A stretch of DNA of 64,000 nucleotides from Flavihumibacter rivuli. GTDB lineage: Bacteria; Bacteroidota; Bacteroidia; Chitinophagales; Chitinophagaceae. The stretch spans positions 3,004,001 to 3,068,000 of the forward strand of contig NZ_CP092334.1 in assembly GCF_018595685.2 (NCBI RefSeq). Direction: 5' to 3'. Positions 33,320 to 42,317 of this stretch are shown in pieces. The translations under genes and the position numbers were made by a program. Positions within the stretch are counted from its first letter, which is position 1. The number at the start of each line of letters is the position of its first letter. The notes beneath the pieces were generated by a model that did not search any database, was not told where the DNA came from, and saw only the letters and a list, made by a program, of their open reading frames with translations.

Positions 33320-34849
33320 ATGCTTATGTTCAAGCGCCTGACCTTATCACTTTCTATGCTGCTGGTAGTTGGTTTTTCCCATTTTGCCAGCGCCCAGCCT
33401 TCCTTCATCAAAGACAGTCTCGACACCTATGTAACCCGGGCCATGCAGCAGTGGCAAATTCCCGGGGTATCCATTGCCGTTATCAAAGGCGACAGTGTCT
33501 GGGTCATGAAAGGCTATGGGGTATTGGAGCAGGGCGGGAACCAGAAAGTGAATGAACACACCCGTTTCGGTATCGGCAGTAATACCAAGGCCTTCACCGG
33601 AACAGCCATGGCCATGTTAGAAACAGATAAGAAATTGTCCCTTGATGATAAAGTGCAAAAGTGGGTACCGGATTTTACCATGTACGACCCCTGGGTGGCC
33701 AAAGAGGCTATGGTCCGCGACCTGCTCAGTCACCGGTTAGGCTTCGAGACCTTCCAGGGTGATTTTATGTATTTCGATTCTGACCTGACCTATAAGCAGG
33801 TCAAGGAAAAGTTTGGGAAACTCAAACCCATGTATGGCCTTCGCTCCAAATGGGGTTATACAAATGCTGCATTCGCAGTGGCCGGCGAAGTAATTGAAAA
33901 AGCCAGTGGACAATCATGGGCTTCCTTCCTGGACAGCAGGATATTCAAGCCCCTGGGCATGTACAATACCCTGGCAGTAACCAACCAGATTGATACGGCA
34001 AGGAATACCGCAAAGGCGCATACCATCGTTGAGGGGAAGCTTAAGAAGGTCCCATACGGGAGGTTGGACAATATGGCCCCGGCGGGAAATATCTTTTCTT
34101 CTGCATATGATATGAGCCGCTGGGCAAAGGCATTACTGAACGATGGTGAACTGGATGGCAAGAAAATTATCGATCCCGCAGCCATTGCCAGTACCCGTCT
34201 CCCCCATTCCATTATGGGGAACAACCAACACCCATTTAACAGGACCCATTTTGCCCTATACGGCCTGGGATGGTTCCTTAACGATTATGAAGGAAAACTC
34301 CTGGTGGAACATACCGGCGGGGTGAATGGTTTTGTTACTGCTGTAACATTGGTGCCCGAAGAAAAGATTGGCATCATTGTTTTGACCAACACGGATTACA
34401 ATGGCTTCTTCGAAGCGATGAAGGCTGAACTATTGGATGCCTGCCTTGGCCTCCCTTACCGCAACTACAATGGCTTTGCCATGAACATGCAGGAAGAAGG
34501 GGAAACCAGAAGGGCCAAAACACTTAAAGAAAGAAGGGATACGGTGGCCATGAAGATCCCTATGGCTGCATCCATGGATGCATTTGCCGGGATTTACCAG
34601 CACGATGTTTATGGGAAAATGACCATCAGCAAGGAAAATGATAAGCTTATTGCCAGGTTTGAATACCACAAAGGACGTTATGCCACTCTTGAACCCATGG
34701 GCGGGAACAGGATGCTTGCCAGTTTCAACGACCCCCTATATGGTGTTAGGGTTTGGCCTTTCACTATTGAAAATGGAAAGGTGAAGTCGGTCACCATGAC
34801 CGTTTCCTCATTTATTGAATTCACCCCTTATGAATTCATCAGGCAATAA
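33320..34849 (+). CDS. exported serine hydrolase, class C beta-lactamase/DD-peptidase fold
   Basis: Exported enzyme of 509 residues with a signal peptide ending FASAQ. The beta-lactamase-fold motifs are present: SxxK as Ser87-Asn-Thr-Lys90, YxN as Tyr180-Thr-Asn182 and the KTG-like box as HTGG near 334. The C-terminal domain (about 410-509, starting IPMAASMDAFAGIYQHDVYGKMTI) is a DUF3471-type beta domain. Such proteins are esterases, D-aminopeptidases or carboxypeptidases; antibiotic hydrolysis cannot be claimed. It is monocistronic. Confidence 0.88.
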   Translation: MLMFKRLTLSLSMLLVVGFSHFASAQPSFIKDSLDTYVTRAMQQWQIPGVSIAVIKGDSVWVMKGYGVLEQGGNQKVNEHTRFGIGSNTKAFTGTAMAMLETDKKLSLDDKVQKWVPDFTMYDPWVAKEAMVRDLLSHRLGFETFQGDFMYFDSDLTYKQVKEKFGKLKPMYGLRSKWGYTNAAFAVAGEVIEKASGQSWASFLDSRIFKPLGMYNTLAVTNQIDTARNTAKAHTIVEGKLKKVPYGRLDNMAPAGNIFSSAYDMSRWAKALLNDGELDGKKIIDPAAIASTRLPHSIMGNNQHPFNRTHFALYGLGWFLNDYEGKLLVEHTGGVNGFVTAVTLVPEEKIGIIVLTNTDYNGFFEAMKAELLDACLGLPYRNYNGFAMNMQEEGETRRAKTLKERRDTVAMKIPMAASMDAFAGIYQHDVYGKMTISKENDKLIARFEYHKGRYATLEPMGGNRMLASFNDPLYGVRVWPFTIENGKVKSVTMTVSSFIEFTPYEFIRQ

Positions 34850-34891
34850 TTAACCTTTAATCCTAACAAAATAGCTAATTAATTTCCCGCT

Positions 34892-35434
34892 ATGGATCAA
34901 CTTACCCTTGGCATTGGCACTCGCTTGCAGCATACGCAATACGGACCAGGTGTTATCGTTGGCATTAAATATGCGACCTACCTGATCTCCTTTATCCACC
35001 ATGGTTTGAAAGAAGTGGATAAGAATGACACCAATCTTGAAGAGATCATTCCCGAAAATGTTTCTGCCGAAATTGAAACCCACTCCGAAGTGGAGCAGTC
35101 CCTGCTGAAGATCCTTCGCCTATGGGGAGGCTTTAGCGAAGTGGTTGCCCTTGGGGACAGATGGAAAGGGGGTACCATGATCCTGAAACCCGGTGATGAG
35201 AGCCTAAAAACCAAAGAGGTGCCAATTGATGTGTTCTTCCACAAGATCGTCATGCTACGCGACCGGCTCCGCGTTATGGAACAACAGATCAATGCCCACA
35301 AACAATTGAGTGATGAGGAAAAGGTGAACCTGCAACAATACATCACCAGGATCTACGGCACCCTGACCACCTTTAACGTCTTGTTCCGCGACAAGGAACA
35401 TTGGTTCGTGGGGGAAAAGGGAAGCGAGTCTTGA
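34892..35434 (+). CDS. conserved hypothetical protein with N-terminal SH3/tudor-like motif
   Basis: Cytoplasmic protein of 180 residues, not assigned to a named family. The N-terminus LGIGTRLQHTQYGPGVIVGIKYATYLISFI resembles the small beta domain found at the C-terminus of UvrD/PcrA helicases and in CarD-like proteins (G-x-x-V-x-H-x-x-x-G-x-G-x-V). The rest is helical and charged (PIDVFFHKIVMLRDRLRVMEQQINAHKQLSDEEKVNLQQYITRIYGTL). A role in nucleic-acid or polymerase binding is possible but unproven. A dispersed repeat lies in the convergent gap downstream. Confidence 0.75.
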   Translation: MDQLTLGIGTRLQHTQYGPGVIVGIKYATYLISFIHHGLKEVDKNDTNLEEIIPENVSAEIETHSEVEQSLLKILRLWGGFSEVVALGDRWKGGTMILKPGDESLKTKEVPIDVFFHKIVMLRDRLRVMEQQINAHKQLSDEEKVNLQQYITRIYGTLTTFNVLFRDKEHWFVGEKGSES

Positions 35435-35473
35435 ATGTAATTACCGCCTTTGTGCACCTTCGAGTCTTGGTGC

Positions 35474-35489
35474 CTTAGTGGCAAAAAAA
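35474..35489. repeat. dispersed GCCACTAAG-type repeat, copy 2 (inverted)
   Basis: CTTAGTGGCAAAAAAA is the exact reverse complement of the core at 9336-9351. The flank toward 35445 (CCTTCGAGTCTTGGTGC) keeps the same degenerate unit pattern. Like copy 1 it lies between convergent stop codons. Confidence 0.5.
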
Positions 35490-35497
35490 CAACTGAA

Positions 35498-35704
35498 CTA
35501 CTTCTTCGCCGCGCAGGTATTGATGCCCAGCAAGGTATACAAAGGACAGAATCCCACCAGGCTGGTCAGCACAAAGACAGCACCCAGTACCACCAAAACC
35601 AATCCCAATGTACCCGTCACCGTACCGGAAAAATACAGGTAAGCAAATACTGCAGCCAGGATAAGACGGATGATCTTGTCTGTGTTGCCCATGTTCTTTT
35701 TCAT
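35498..35704 (-). CDS. YgaP-like transmembrane protein (DUF2892)
   Basis: Small inner-membrane protein of 68 residues with two helices (about 12-30 and 33-50) and the DUF2892 pattern: MGNTDKIIRLILA near the start and GFCPLYTLLGINTC near the end. In some bacteria this domain is fused to a rhodanese; here it stands alone. It starts 11 nt after the stop of a 32-residue frame on the same strand. Confidence 0.85.
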   Translation of the reverse strand: MKKNMGNTDKIIRLILAAVFAYLYFSGTVTGTLGLVLVVLGAVFVLTSLVGFCPLYTLLGINTCAAKK

Positions 35705-35715
35705 AATGGTCTATT

Positions 35716-35814
35716 TTAGGTTTTGTTGAACAACCTGATCAGTTCCGCGATGGCCCAGGCCAATCCAATGCAGATAACACATGCCAGCAACAACTTTTTC
35801 CATTTCGCGGACAT
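35716..35814 (-). CDS. possible 32-residue membrane miniprotein
   Basis: A short frame starting MSAKWKKLLLACVICIGLAW: a basic N-terminus, one hydrophobic helix with two Cys, and a charged tail (ELIRLFNKT). It lies 11 nt before the DUF2892 gene on the same strand, as an operon partner would. There is no homology evidence; the frame could be chance. Confidence 0.35.
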   Translation of the reverse strand: MSAKWKKLLLACVICIGLAWAIAELIRLFNKT

Positions 35815-35960
35815 CAGCAGAATTTGAGGAGCAAGGTAGTTGTTGCTACTTACAAATCACCTGACAATGGTCAGACATTAAACTGATCTGCCACCATTCA
35901 TGGACACTCCTAATTGCCAGATTACCATTGAATATAATTAAATTCAGCAAAAAAAGGCCC

Positions 35961-37154
35961 ATGAGACTTTCCCTAGGATTAATAGCCCTGATGTTTTCTT
36001 TTAGTCCGGTTGCCACCCATGCCCAACGCAGCTTCCACGATAAACTGGTAGTGGTGGATACACATAACGACGTGATCTCTACCGCATCCATGAATGGGAT
36101 GAGCTTCGATACCGATCTCTATGGCAAGACCCATAGCGACCTCAACCGCTTCAGGAAAGGCGGGGTAGATATCCAGATCTTTTCGATTTTCTGCGACGAA
36201 ACATTTGGCAAGGGAACGGCCTTCAACAGGGCCGTCAGGGAAATGGATTCATTGGATGCCATTGTTGCCCGCAACCCCGACAGGATCATGGCGGTGAATA
36301 GCTACGCGGACCTGAAAAAGGCCATCAAGGCTGGCAAGATCGGTGCCATGAAAGGCGTGGAAGGCGGACACATGATCGAGGACCGGCTGGATCTTTTGGA
36401 TAGCCTGTACCAACGCGGGGCGCGTTACCTTACCCTCACCTGGAACAATTCCACTTCATGGGCCAGTTCAGCCTGGGATGAGACCTATCTCGACCAGGGC
36501 AAGCCCACTCCCATCAGCCAAAAGGGACTGAATGAACAGGGCAGGCAGATCGTCAGGAGAATGAATGAGTTGGGCATGATGGTCGACCTTAGCCATGTTG
36601 GGGTTCGTACCTTCTATGATGCACTGGCCGTAAGCTCCAAACCTGTTATTGTTTCCCATAGCTGTTGCCATAAGATCTGCCCTGTCCCCAGGAACCTGAC
36701 AGATGACCAGATCAAGGCCATCGCGAAGAATGGCGGCGTGATCCATGTGAATTTCTACTCGGGATTCGTGGACAGCACCTATAACAAAAAGAAGGAAGGG
36801 ATCATTACCAAATACAAGGCTGAAAAAGACTCACTGCTGGCCCTGCAGTGGTCAGGACATAATGCTGACGAATGGATCTTCCGCAAATATGCTCCCGAAG
36901 TACAGGCGCTAAGGCCAGGTCTTGACCAGCTGCTGGACCATATTGACCATATCGTTGCCATTGCCGGGATCGACCATGTAGGCATCGGTTCCGATTTCGA
37001 TGGCATAGAATCTGCCCCGCAGGGACTGGAAGGGGTAGAGGATATGCCCAGGGTCACCGAGGCCCTGCTGGCCAGGGGCTACAGCAAAAAAGAAGTAGCC
37101 AAGATCATGGGGGAGAATTTCCTTCGGCTATACAAAGCAGTTAGTCCAAACTGA
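35961..37154 (+). CDS. membrane dipeptidase-like protein, peptidase family M19
   Basis: Exported zinc dipeptidase of 397 residues with signal peptide MRLSLGLIALMFSFSPVATHAQ. M19 metal ligands are visible: HND in VVDTHNDV, the bridging Glu in MKGVEGGH, the His pair in VSHSCCHKICPVPRNLTDDQI and Asp in GIGSDFDGIE near 350. It hydrolyses dipeptides, classically with a D- or L-residue at the C-terminus. The frame opens with a TTG at 35928, but the ATG at 35961 gives the signal peptide. The stop codon overlaps the start of the ABC exporter gene, so the two are coupled. Confidence 0.92.
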   Translation: MRLSLGLIALMFSFSPVATHAQRSFHDKLVVVDTHNDVISTASMNGMSFDTDLYGKTHSDLNRFRKGGVDIQIFSIFCDETFGKGTAFNRAVREMDSLDAIVARNPDRIMAVNSYADLKKAIKAGKIGAMKGVEGGHMIEDRLDLLDSLYQRGARYLTLTWNNSTSWASSAWDETYLDQGKPTPISQKGLNEQGRQIVRRMNELGMMVDLSHVGVRTFYDALAVSSKPVIVSHSCCHKICPVPRNLTDDQIKAIAKNGGVIHVNFYSGFVDSTYNKKKEGIITKYKAEKDSLLALQWSGHNADEWIFRKYAPEVQALRPGLDQLLDHIDHIVAIAGIDHVGIGSDFDGIESAPQGLEGVEDMPRVTEALLARGYSKKEVAKIMGENFLRLYKAVSPN

Positions 37155-38893
37155 TGAAGATACTCTGGCAATACCTTAAACCTTATCGCTGGCTGTTATT
37201 GCTGGCACTATTCTTTGCAGCCACTGCACAGGTCTTGGCATTATATGACCCTATCATTTTTGGTAAGGTTGTCGACAATTATGCCATCAACCCAAAGGAA
37301 ATTGATGAGGCCGAACGCATCAATGGGGTGATAAAATTGCTGCTGCTTGCAATCGGTATCGCCATGCTTTCCCGCCTTGCCGCAACCCTCAAGGATTACG
37401 TGGTAAGGCTGATCGTCCAGAAATTCGGGATGCAGATCTTCAATGACGGGATACGCCAGACATTACGCTTACCTTACCAGGGGTTTGAAGACCAGAGCAG
37501 CGGGGAAACAGTTTCCAAACTGCAGAAGGTAAAGAATGATACAGAACGATTCATCAACTCCTTTATCAATATCCTCTTCTCCAGTTTGGTAGGTATCGCC
37601 TTCCTGGTTTGGTATGCCGTCACCAAGCATTGGGCCCTTATACCTGTATTCCTTCTGGGTGTGGTATTGCTGGGCGGGCTTACCAGCCTGCTGAGCAAGA
37701 AAATAAAGACCTTACAGCGGTCTGTTGTCCGTCAGAACAATATTCTTGGTGGTTCGATCACAGAATCCCTGAGAAACATAGAACTGGTGAAAAGCCTTGG
37801 GCTCACCTATCCTGAGATCAGGAGACTAAGGGAGTTCACACAGAAGATATATGACCTGGAATTGGAGAAGACGAAAAAAGTAAGGACCCTTTCTTTTCTA
37901 CAGGGAACCATCCTAAACCTGTTGAAGCAGTCGATCCTTTTTATCCTGCTTTGGCTCATCTTTCGCAATATCCTCTCGCCAGGTGAGTTGATCTCCATGC
38001 AGTTCATTTCAACCGGTATCATTGGTCCTTTACAGGACCTGGGCAATATCATCCTGCAATACCGGGAGGCTGAAGCATCCTTACAGGTATTCAATGAGTT
38101 GATGTTGAAAGAACCAGAATTCAGGCCTGAAGAGCCTATTGAAATAGCCGAGATCGAAAAACTTGAATTCCAAAAGGTCAGCTTCAGGCACAAGGGCGCC
38201 AGGGCCAATGCCGTTGAGGATATTTCATTCTGTACAGAAATAGGTGAAACCATTGCCTTTGTGGGTCCTTCAGGTTCAGGCAAATCAACCCTTGTCAAAT
38301 TACTGGTAGGTTTGTATACCCCAAGCGAAGGGGATATCCTTATTGATACTATTTCTGTCCGCAACATCCGGTACAATCGGGTCAGGAGGCAGATGGGGTT
38401 TGTAACACAGGAGACCCAGATGTTCTCAGGAACCATCCGCGACAATATGCTTTTTGTAAAGGACGATGCCACTGACGAAGAGATCATGCAGGCCCTGGAA
38501 CATGCTTCCTGCATTGACCTGGTCAGGAACTCACCCAAAGGATTAGACTCTGTATTGGGAGAAGGCGGCAAGAAAGTATCGGGAGGTGAACGCCAGCGTT
38601 TAGCCATTGCGAGGGCCTTGCTCCGGAAACCACGCTTATTGATCTTCGACGAAGCTACCTCGGCCCTTGATTCCATTACCGAAGAAGAGATCACCGACAC
38701 CATCAGGAAGATCTCTGCCGAAAAAAAGCAAATGACCATCCTCATCGCCCACCGGCTTTCCACAATCATGCATGCCGATACGATCTATGTACTGGAAAAG
38801 GGGAAGATAGTGGAGCAGGGCCAACATGACCAACTCCTGCAGGCAAAAGGACTTTACTATGCGATGTGGCGCCAGCAGGTTGGTGAAAGATGA
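37154..38893 (+). CDS. ABC exporter, fused permease and ATPase (MsbA/ABCB type)
   Basis: Half-transporter of 579 residues. Six transmembrane helices lie in about residues 10-300, with the coupling region SLGLTYPEIRRLREFTQKIYDLE. The nucleotide-binding domain has Walker A GPSGSGKST, Q-loop VTQETQMFSG, signature VSGGERQRLAIARAL, Walker B LLIFDEATSALD and the switch His in IAHRLS. Homologues export lipids, peptides or drugs; the substrate is unknown. It overlaps the M19 dipeptidase stop by 1 nt. Confidence 0.93.
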   Translation: MKILWQYLKPYRWLLLLALFFAATAQVLALYDPIIFGKVVDNYAINPKEIDEAERINGVIKLLLLAIGIAMLSRLAATLKDYVVRLIVQKFGMQIFNDGIRQTLRLPYQGFEDQSSGETVSKLQKVKNDTERFINSFINILFSSLVGIAFLVWYAVTKHWALIPVFLLGVVLLGGLTSLLSKKIKTLQRSVVRQNNILGGSITESLRNIELVKSLGLTYPEIRRLREFTQKIYDLELEKTKKVRTLSFLQGTILNLLKQSILFILLWLIFRNILSPGELISMQFISTGIIGPLQDLGNIILQYREAEASLQVFNELMLKEPEFRPEEPIEIAEIEKLEFQKVSFRHKGARANAVEDISFCTEIGETIAFVGPSGSGKSTLVKLLVGLYTPSEGDILIDTISVRNIRYNRVRRQMGFVTQETQMFSGTIRDNMLFVKDDATDEEIMQALEHASCIDLVRNSPKGLDSVLGEGGKKVSGGERQRLAIARALLRKPRLLIFDEATSALDSITEEEITDTIRKISAEKKQMTILIAHRLSTIMHADTIYVLEKGKIVEQGQHDQLLQAKGLYYAMWRQQVGER

Positions 38894-38896
38894 GCA

Positions 38897-40876
38897 TCAG
38901 TACTGCAATATCTTTTGGATGGTCGATCCGAGCCTTGATTTGGCCAGGAACTGTTTCTCCAGTTCAATATTGAAGGGAACCGGGGTATCCAGTGAAGCAC
39001 AACGCATGATCGGAGCATCCAGCCACTCAAAGCAATGCTCACTGATCCAGGCACTGATCTCCCCACCGATGCCACCAATAAGGGTATCTTCATGCAAGAG
39101 GATAACCTTACCCGTACGCATAACCGAATTTTTGATCGCATCATAATCAAGCGGCAACAGCGTCCTGAGGTCAAGAATATCCAGACTGATCTCCGGATGG
39201 GCATTGGCGTATTCTTCCGCCCAGTGCACCCCGGCACCATAGGTAATGATACTCAGGGCATCCCCTTCCCTGACCTGCCTTGCCTTTCCGATCGGGATCT
39301 CATAATATCCTTCTGGTACCGGTCCGCTGACGCTTCGGTACAAGGCCTTGTGCTCGAAGAACATCACGGGGTTGGGATCATTAAAGGAAGCGATCAGCAG
39401 GCCTTTGGCATCCTCTGGTGTAGAAGGATAAACGACCTTCAATCCGGGTGTATGCACAAACCAGGCTTCATTGCTCTGGCTATGGAAAGGTCCGGCTCCC
39501 ACACCTGCCCCGGTTGGCATCCTCACCACCACATCCGCATTCTTTCCCCAGCGATAGTGCAGTTTGGCCAGGTTATTCACGATCTGGTTCAGGCCAACAC
39601 TCACGAAATCTGCAAACTGCATTTCCACCATGCTCTTAAACCCTTCCAGTGAAAGGCCCAGCGCACTGCCAAGGATGGCACTTTCGCATAATGGCGTGTT
39701 CCTTACCCTTGACTTGCCATATTTTTCCACCATCCCTTCAGTGATCTTGAACGCACCTCCGTACTCTGCAATATCCTGGCCCATCAACACCAGGTTGGGA
39801 TGCCGCTCCATGGAGAGGTCCATTCCTTCCTTAATGGCATCGATCAGCCTTAGCTCTTTGGTTGGCTGCCCTGAGGGACTGGAAAAATTTTCGCTTACAG
39901 GGGCATATACATCCTTCAATTCTTCCTGTACATCAGGCAGGATCGGTGCCGCATCATAGGCTACCTGCAATTCCGATTCGATCCTCTGCCTGATCCCCGT
40001 CCTGATCTGCTCGATCTCGGAATAGGTCAGTACTTCCTGCAAAACCAGGTATTCCTCAAATTTCTTGACGGGATCCTTCTGAGCCCATTCCTCAAACAAA
40101 TGCTGGGGTACATACTTGGTGCCGCTGGCTTCCTCATGTCCCCGCATCCTGAAAGTCATGCATTCCACCAGGTAGGGTTTCTGGTTGGCAATACAATAGT
40201 CCCTAACCCCTTTGATGGTATCATAAACGGCCAGTACATTATTGCCATCGATCCTTACCCCTTCCATGCCATAGCCACGGGCGCGGTCAACCAGGCTTTC
40301 ACAGCGGTATTGCTCATTCACGGGCGTACTAAGGCCATAGCCATTGTTCTCAATGATGAAGATGACCGGAAGGTCCCATACGGCTGCTGTATTCAGTGCC
40401 TCATGGAAATCACCTTCACTGGTTCCGCCATCGCCGGTAAAAGCAAGGGAGACTTTTGATTCATCTTTCAGTTTATAGGCCAGGGCCACCCCATCCGCTA
40501 TGGCCAACTGGGGGCCAAGATGGGAGATCATTCCGCAGATATGGTGTTCAGGTGAACCGAAATGGAAGCTTCTTTCCCTGCCTTTGCTGTAGCCATCCTT
40601 ATTTCCCTGCCATTGCATGAACAGTTTGTGTAAGGGCATATTCCTGCTGGTAAAGACCCCAAGGTTACGATGCAGGGGCATGATCCACTCATCCTGCTGC
40701 AAGGCAAGGGTGGCGCCAACTGCTATGGCTTCCTGGCCAATACCGCTGAACCATTTGCTGATCTTTCCCTGTCGAAGCAGGACCAGCATTTTCTCCTCGA
40801 TCATCCGGGGTAGCAGGATCTGTTGGTATATCTCTACCAATTGTTCATTGGATAGTGATTTTCTGTCGAAAAACAT
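38897..40876 (-). CDS. 2-oxoacid dehydrogenase E1 component, alpha and beta subunits fused
   Basis: ThDP-dependent E1 of 659 residues. The alpha half (to about 330) has the ThDP motif GDGGTSEGDFHEALNTAAVWDLPVIFIIENNGYG. The beta half (from about 345, LRLIDAIKEGMDLSMERHPNLVLMGQDIAEYGG) has the transketolase pyrimidine domain and the C-terminal domain. It fits branched-chain/2-oxoisovalerate dehydrogenase E1 in fused form; no E2 or E3 gene is near, so the exact acid is unsure. The frame extends to 40936 (TTG) and an ATG at 40915; I chose MFFDRKSL (40876), which matches the expected E1-alpha start. Confidence 0.88.
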   Translation of the reverse strand: MFFDRKSLSNEQLVEIYQQILLPRMIEEKMLVLLRQGKISKWFSGIGQEAIAVGATLALQQDEWIMPLHRNLGVFTSRNMPLHKLFMQWQGNKDGYSKGRERSFHFGSPEHHICGMISHLGPQLAIADGVALAYKLKDESKVSLAFTGDGGTSEGDFHEALNTAAVWDLPVIFIIENNGYGLSTPVNEQYRCESLVDRARGYGMEGVRIDGNNVLAVYDTIKGVRDYCIANQKPYLVECMTFRMRGHEEASGTKYVPQHLFEEWAQKDPVKKFEEYLVLQEVLTYSEIEQIRTGIRQRIESELQVAYDAAPILPDVQEELKDVYAPVSENFSSPSGQPTKELRLIDAIKEGMDLSMERHPNLVLMGQDIAEYGGAFKITEGMVEKYGKSRVRNTPLCESAILGSALGLSLEGFKSMVEMQFADFVSVGLNQIVNNLAKLHYRWGKNADVVVRMPTGAGVGAGPFHSQSNEAWFVHTPGLKVVYPSTPEDAKGLLIASFNDPNPVMFFEHKALYRSVSGPVPEGYYEIPIGKARQVREGDALSIITYGAGVHWAEEYANAHPEISLDILDLRTLLPLDYDAIKNSVMRTGKVILLHEDTLIGGIGGEISAWISEHCFEWLDAPIMRCASLDTPVPFNIELEKQFLAKSRLGSTIQKILQY

Positions 40877-41028
40877 GGCAAGTAAGTTAGGTAGTCGAAG
40901 ATAACCGAAAGCCATTAAACTTTTGGTTTCCGGCAAAATGGTAAACGGTTCAAAATTATTACGCGGACAATAGGAATACAGTAGCCGGGGTCAGTCCGGC
41001 TAATGATCTGCATCATCATCCGCAAGTC

Positions 41029-41373
41029 CTAGGAATTTTCCCTGGTACTGCTATGGAGGATGGAGGTCGTTACCGACAATAAGATACTGAAAAGCATGGC
41101 CCACCAAAAACCATCCACCTTGAACCCTTCTACCAGCTTTGTCCCCAGCATAATGATCAAGGCATTGATCACGAGCAGGAAAAGTCCGAGGGTAATGATG
41201 GAAATGGGAAAGGTCAGTAGCACCAGGAGTGGCTTTAGCAAGGTATTCAATAAGGCCAGTACGATGGCAACGATCAGTGCAGTGGAGAAGGAATCGATAT
41301 GTACACCGGGCAATAAATAGGATAAACCAAACGCAACTATTGCAGAGATCAGTAAACGCACTAGAAAATTCAT
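41029..41373 (-). CDS. small four-helix membrane protein (phage holin family, PF04020-like)
   Basis: Protein of 114 residues made of four hydrophobic helices, with the pattern FLVRLLISAIVAFGLSYLLPGVHIDSFSTALIVAIVLALLNTLLKPLLVLLTFPISIITLGLF. This matches the bacterial family annotated as phage holin family/YvlD-like. Despite the name, such chromosomal proteins are not tied to prophage, and no phage genes are nearby. Function unknown. Confidence 0.88.
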   Translation of the reverse strand: MNFLVRLLISAIVAFGLSYLLPGVHIDSFSTALIVAIVLALLNTLLKPLLVLLTFPISIITLGLFLLVINALIIMLGTKLVEGFKVDGFWWAMLFSILLSVTTSILHSSTRENS

Positions 41374-41422
41374 GATGGCTTTTTTCTTTAAGGTAAGAAA
41401 ATTTTACCACGGGTAAGATCAT

Positions 41423-41449
41423 AAAAAAGGGCTGCAAATTAGCAGCCCT
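41423..41449 (-). terminator. terminator of the lipoprotein gene ending at 41457
   Basis: AGGGCTGC (41428-41435), loop AAATTA, GCAGCCCT (41442-41449), perfect 8 bp, followed on the minus strand by a run of T. It lies 7 nt after the stop codon. Confidence 0.8.
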
Positions 41450-41456
41450 CTCTCAT

Positions 41457-42065
41457 TTACTTGGCGATCAGCCCATCCTGTACCATTCTGTCATGTACGA
41501 TCTGGGCAATTTCATTTATTGTTTTTTCCAGCTTGGAAGGGTTGGTGGTTTGAGTTACGCAGGAGTAAACCAACTTATCCGGGTTCAGGGTGTAGATATT
41601 GGTTTCTACACTGTACACTTTATCCTCTGTATAATAACCTGGTGAGCCATAGGCTCCATAAGCATATCCATAATAGCCTCCGAAACGGCCATAATAGGAA
41701 GGATAGGTAGTACCCGGAACGTAACTGGTTTCTTTTTCAATATCCACCAGCCTGGTTACCACTACTGCATCAAATCCCTGTGCCTTAAGTGCATTTATTA
41801 CTGCGTCTTCACTTTCCTTAGAAGATGGAAGATTGTTTAGGGTGTAGGACGCCACTCCCTTTCCTTTCAACCTTGCGGCCAATGCGTCTTCCACCACCCT
41901 CCTGGAAGTTTCATTCTGGACAAGTGAGATGACCAGTACTTTTTTCAATGCATCAAAATTCACGGTGGAACCCGGATCCCTCCAACTCTTGGTTACTTTG
42001 GTTGACGGCCCGCAAGCGCTTGCCAATACAAGGAGAACTGCGAAAAACATTGTGATCCTTTTCAT
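41457..42065 (-). CDS. lipoprotein, paralogue of the one at 56990-57598
   Basis: Lipoprotein of 202 residues with lipobox ASAC followed by GPSTKVTKSWRDPG. The mature part has an alpha/beta look with KVLVISLVQNETSRRVVEDALAARLKGKGVASY, and a Tyr/Gly-rich segment YYGRFGGYYGYAYGAYGSPGYY lies before the C-terminal part. It is about the same length as, and clearly homologous along its whole length to, the plus-strand gene at 56990. The family name is uncertain; it recalls GNA1162- or DUF4136-type envelope lipoproteins. It has its own terminator and is probably monocistronic. Confidence 0.78.
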   Translation of the reverse strand: MKRITMFFAVLLVLASACGPSTKVTKSWRDPGSTVNFDALKKVLVISLVQNETSRRVVEDALAARLKGKGVASYTLNNLPSSKESEDAVINALKAQGFDAVVVTRLVDIEKETSYVPGTTYPSYYGRFGGYYGYAYGAYGSPGYYTEDKVYSVETNIYTLNPDKLVYSCVTQTTNPSKLEKTINEIAQIVHDRMVQDGLIAK

Positions 42066-42317
42066 ATACATGGTATTAATTAGAATAAATATTTCTTATT
42101 GACTTCTTGATCCATAAAGGGGTTCTTTTAGGAATTGGCCTAACAGATGACTATGCCAAAAACAAATCCATTTCCCCTGCAACAATAACCATTAGGATTA
42201 CTACTGTTAAGGTAACAATAGAAGGGTAAAGATTATCCTGGAACAACCTGCATACAGGGATTTTACTGTTAAACAACAGGGGCTCAACGGAAAAAGAAAA
42301 GGCAAGGGTAAACACCC

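Noticed and set aside
33302..34871. ACCTTTTAATCCTAAAC / ACCTTTAATCCTAAC similarity upstream of two consecutive genes
   Set aside because: Short, AT-rich and imperfect; it may be chance or a weak promoter element, so it is not reported as a repeat.
41029..41373. Phage holin pointing to a prophage
   Set aside because: The family name is historical; no integrase, capsid, tail or lysis genes occur in the window.
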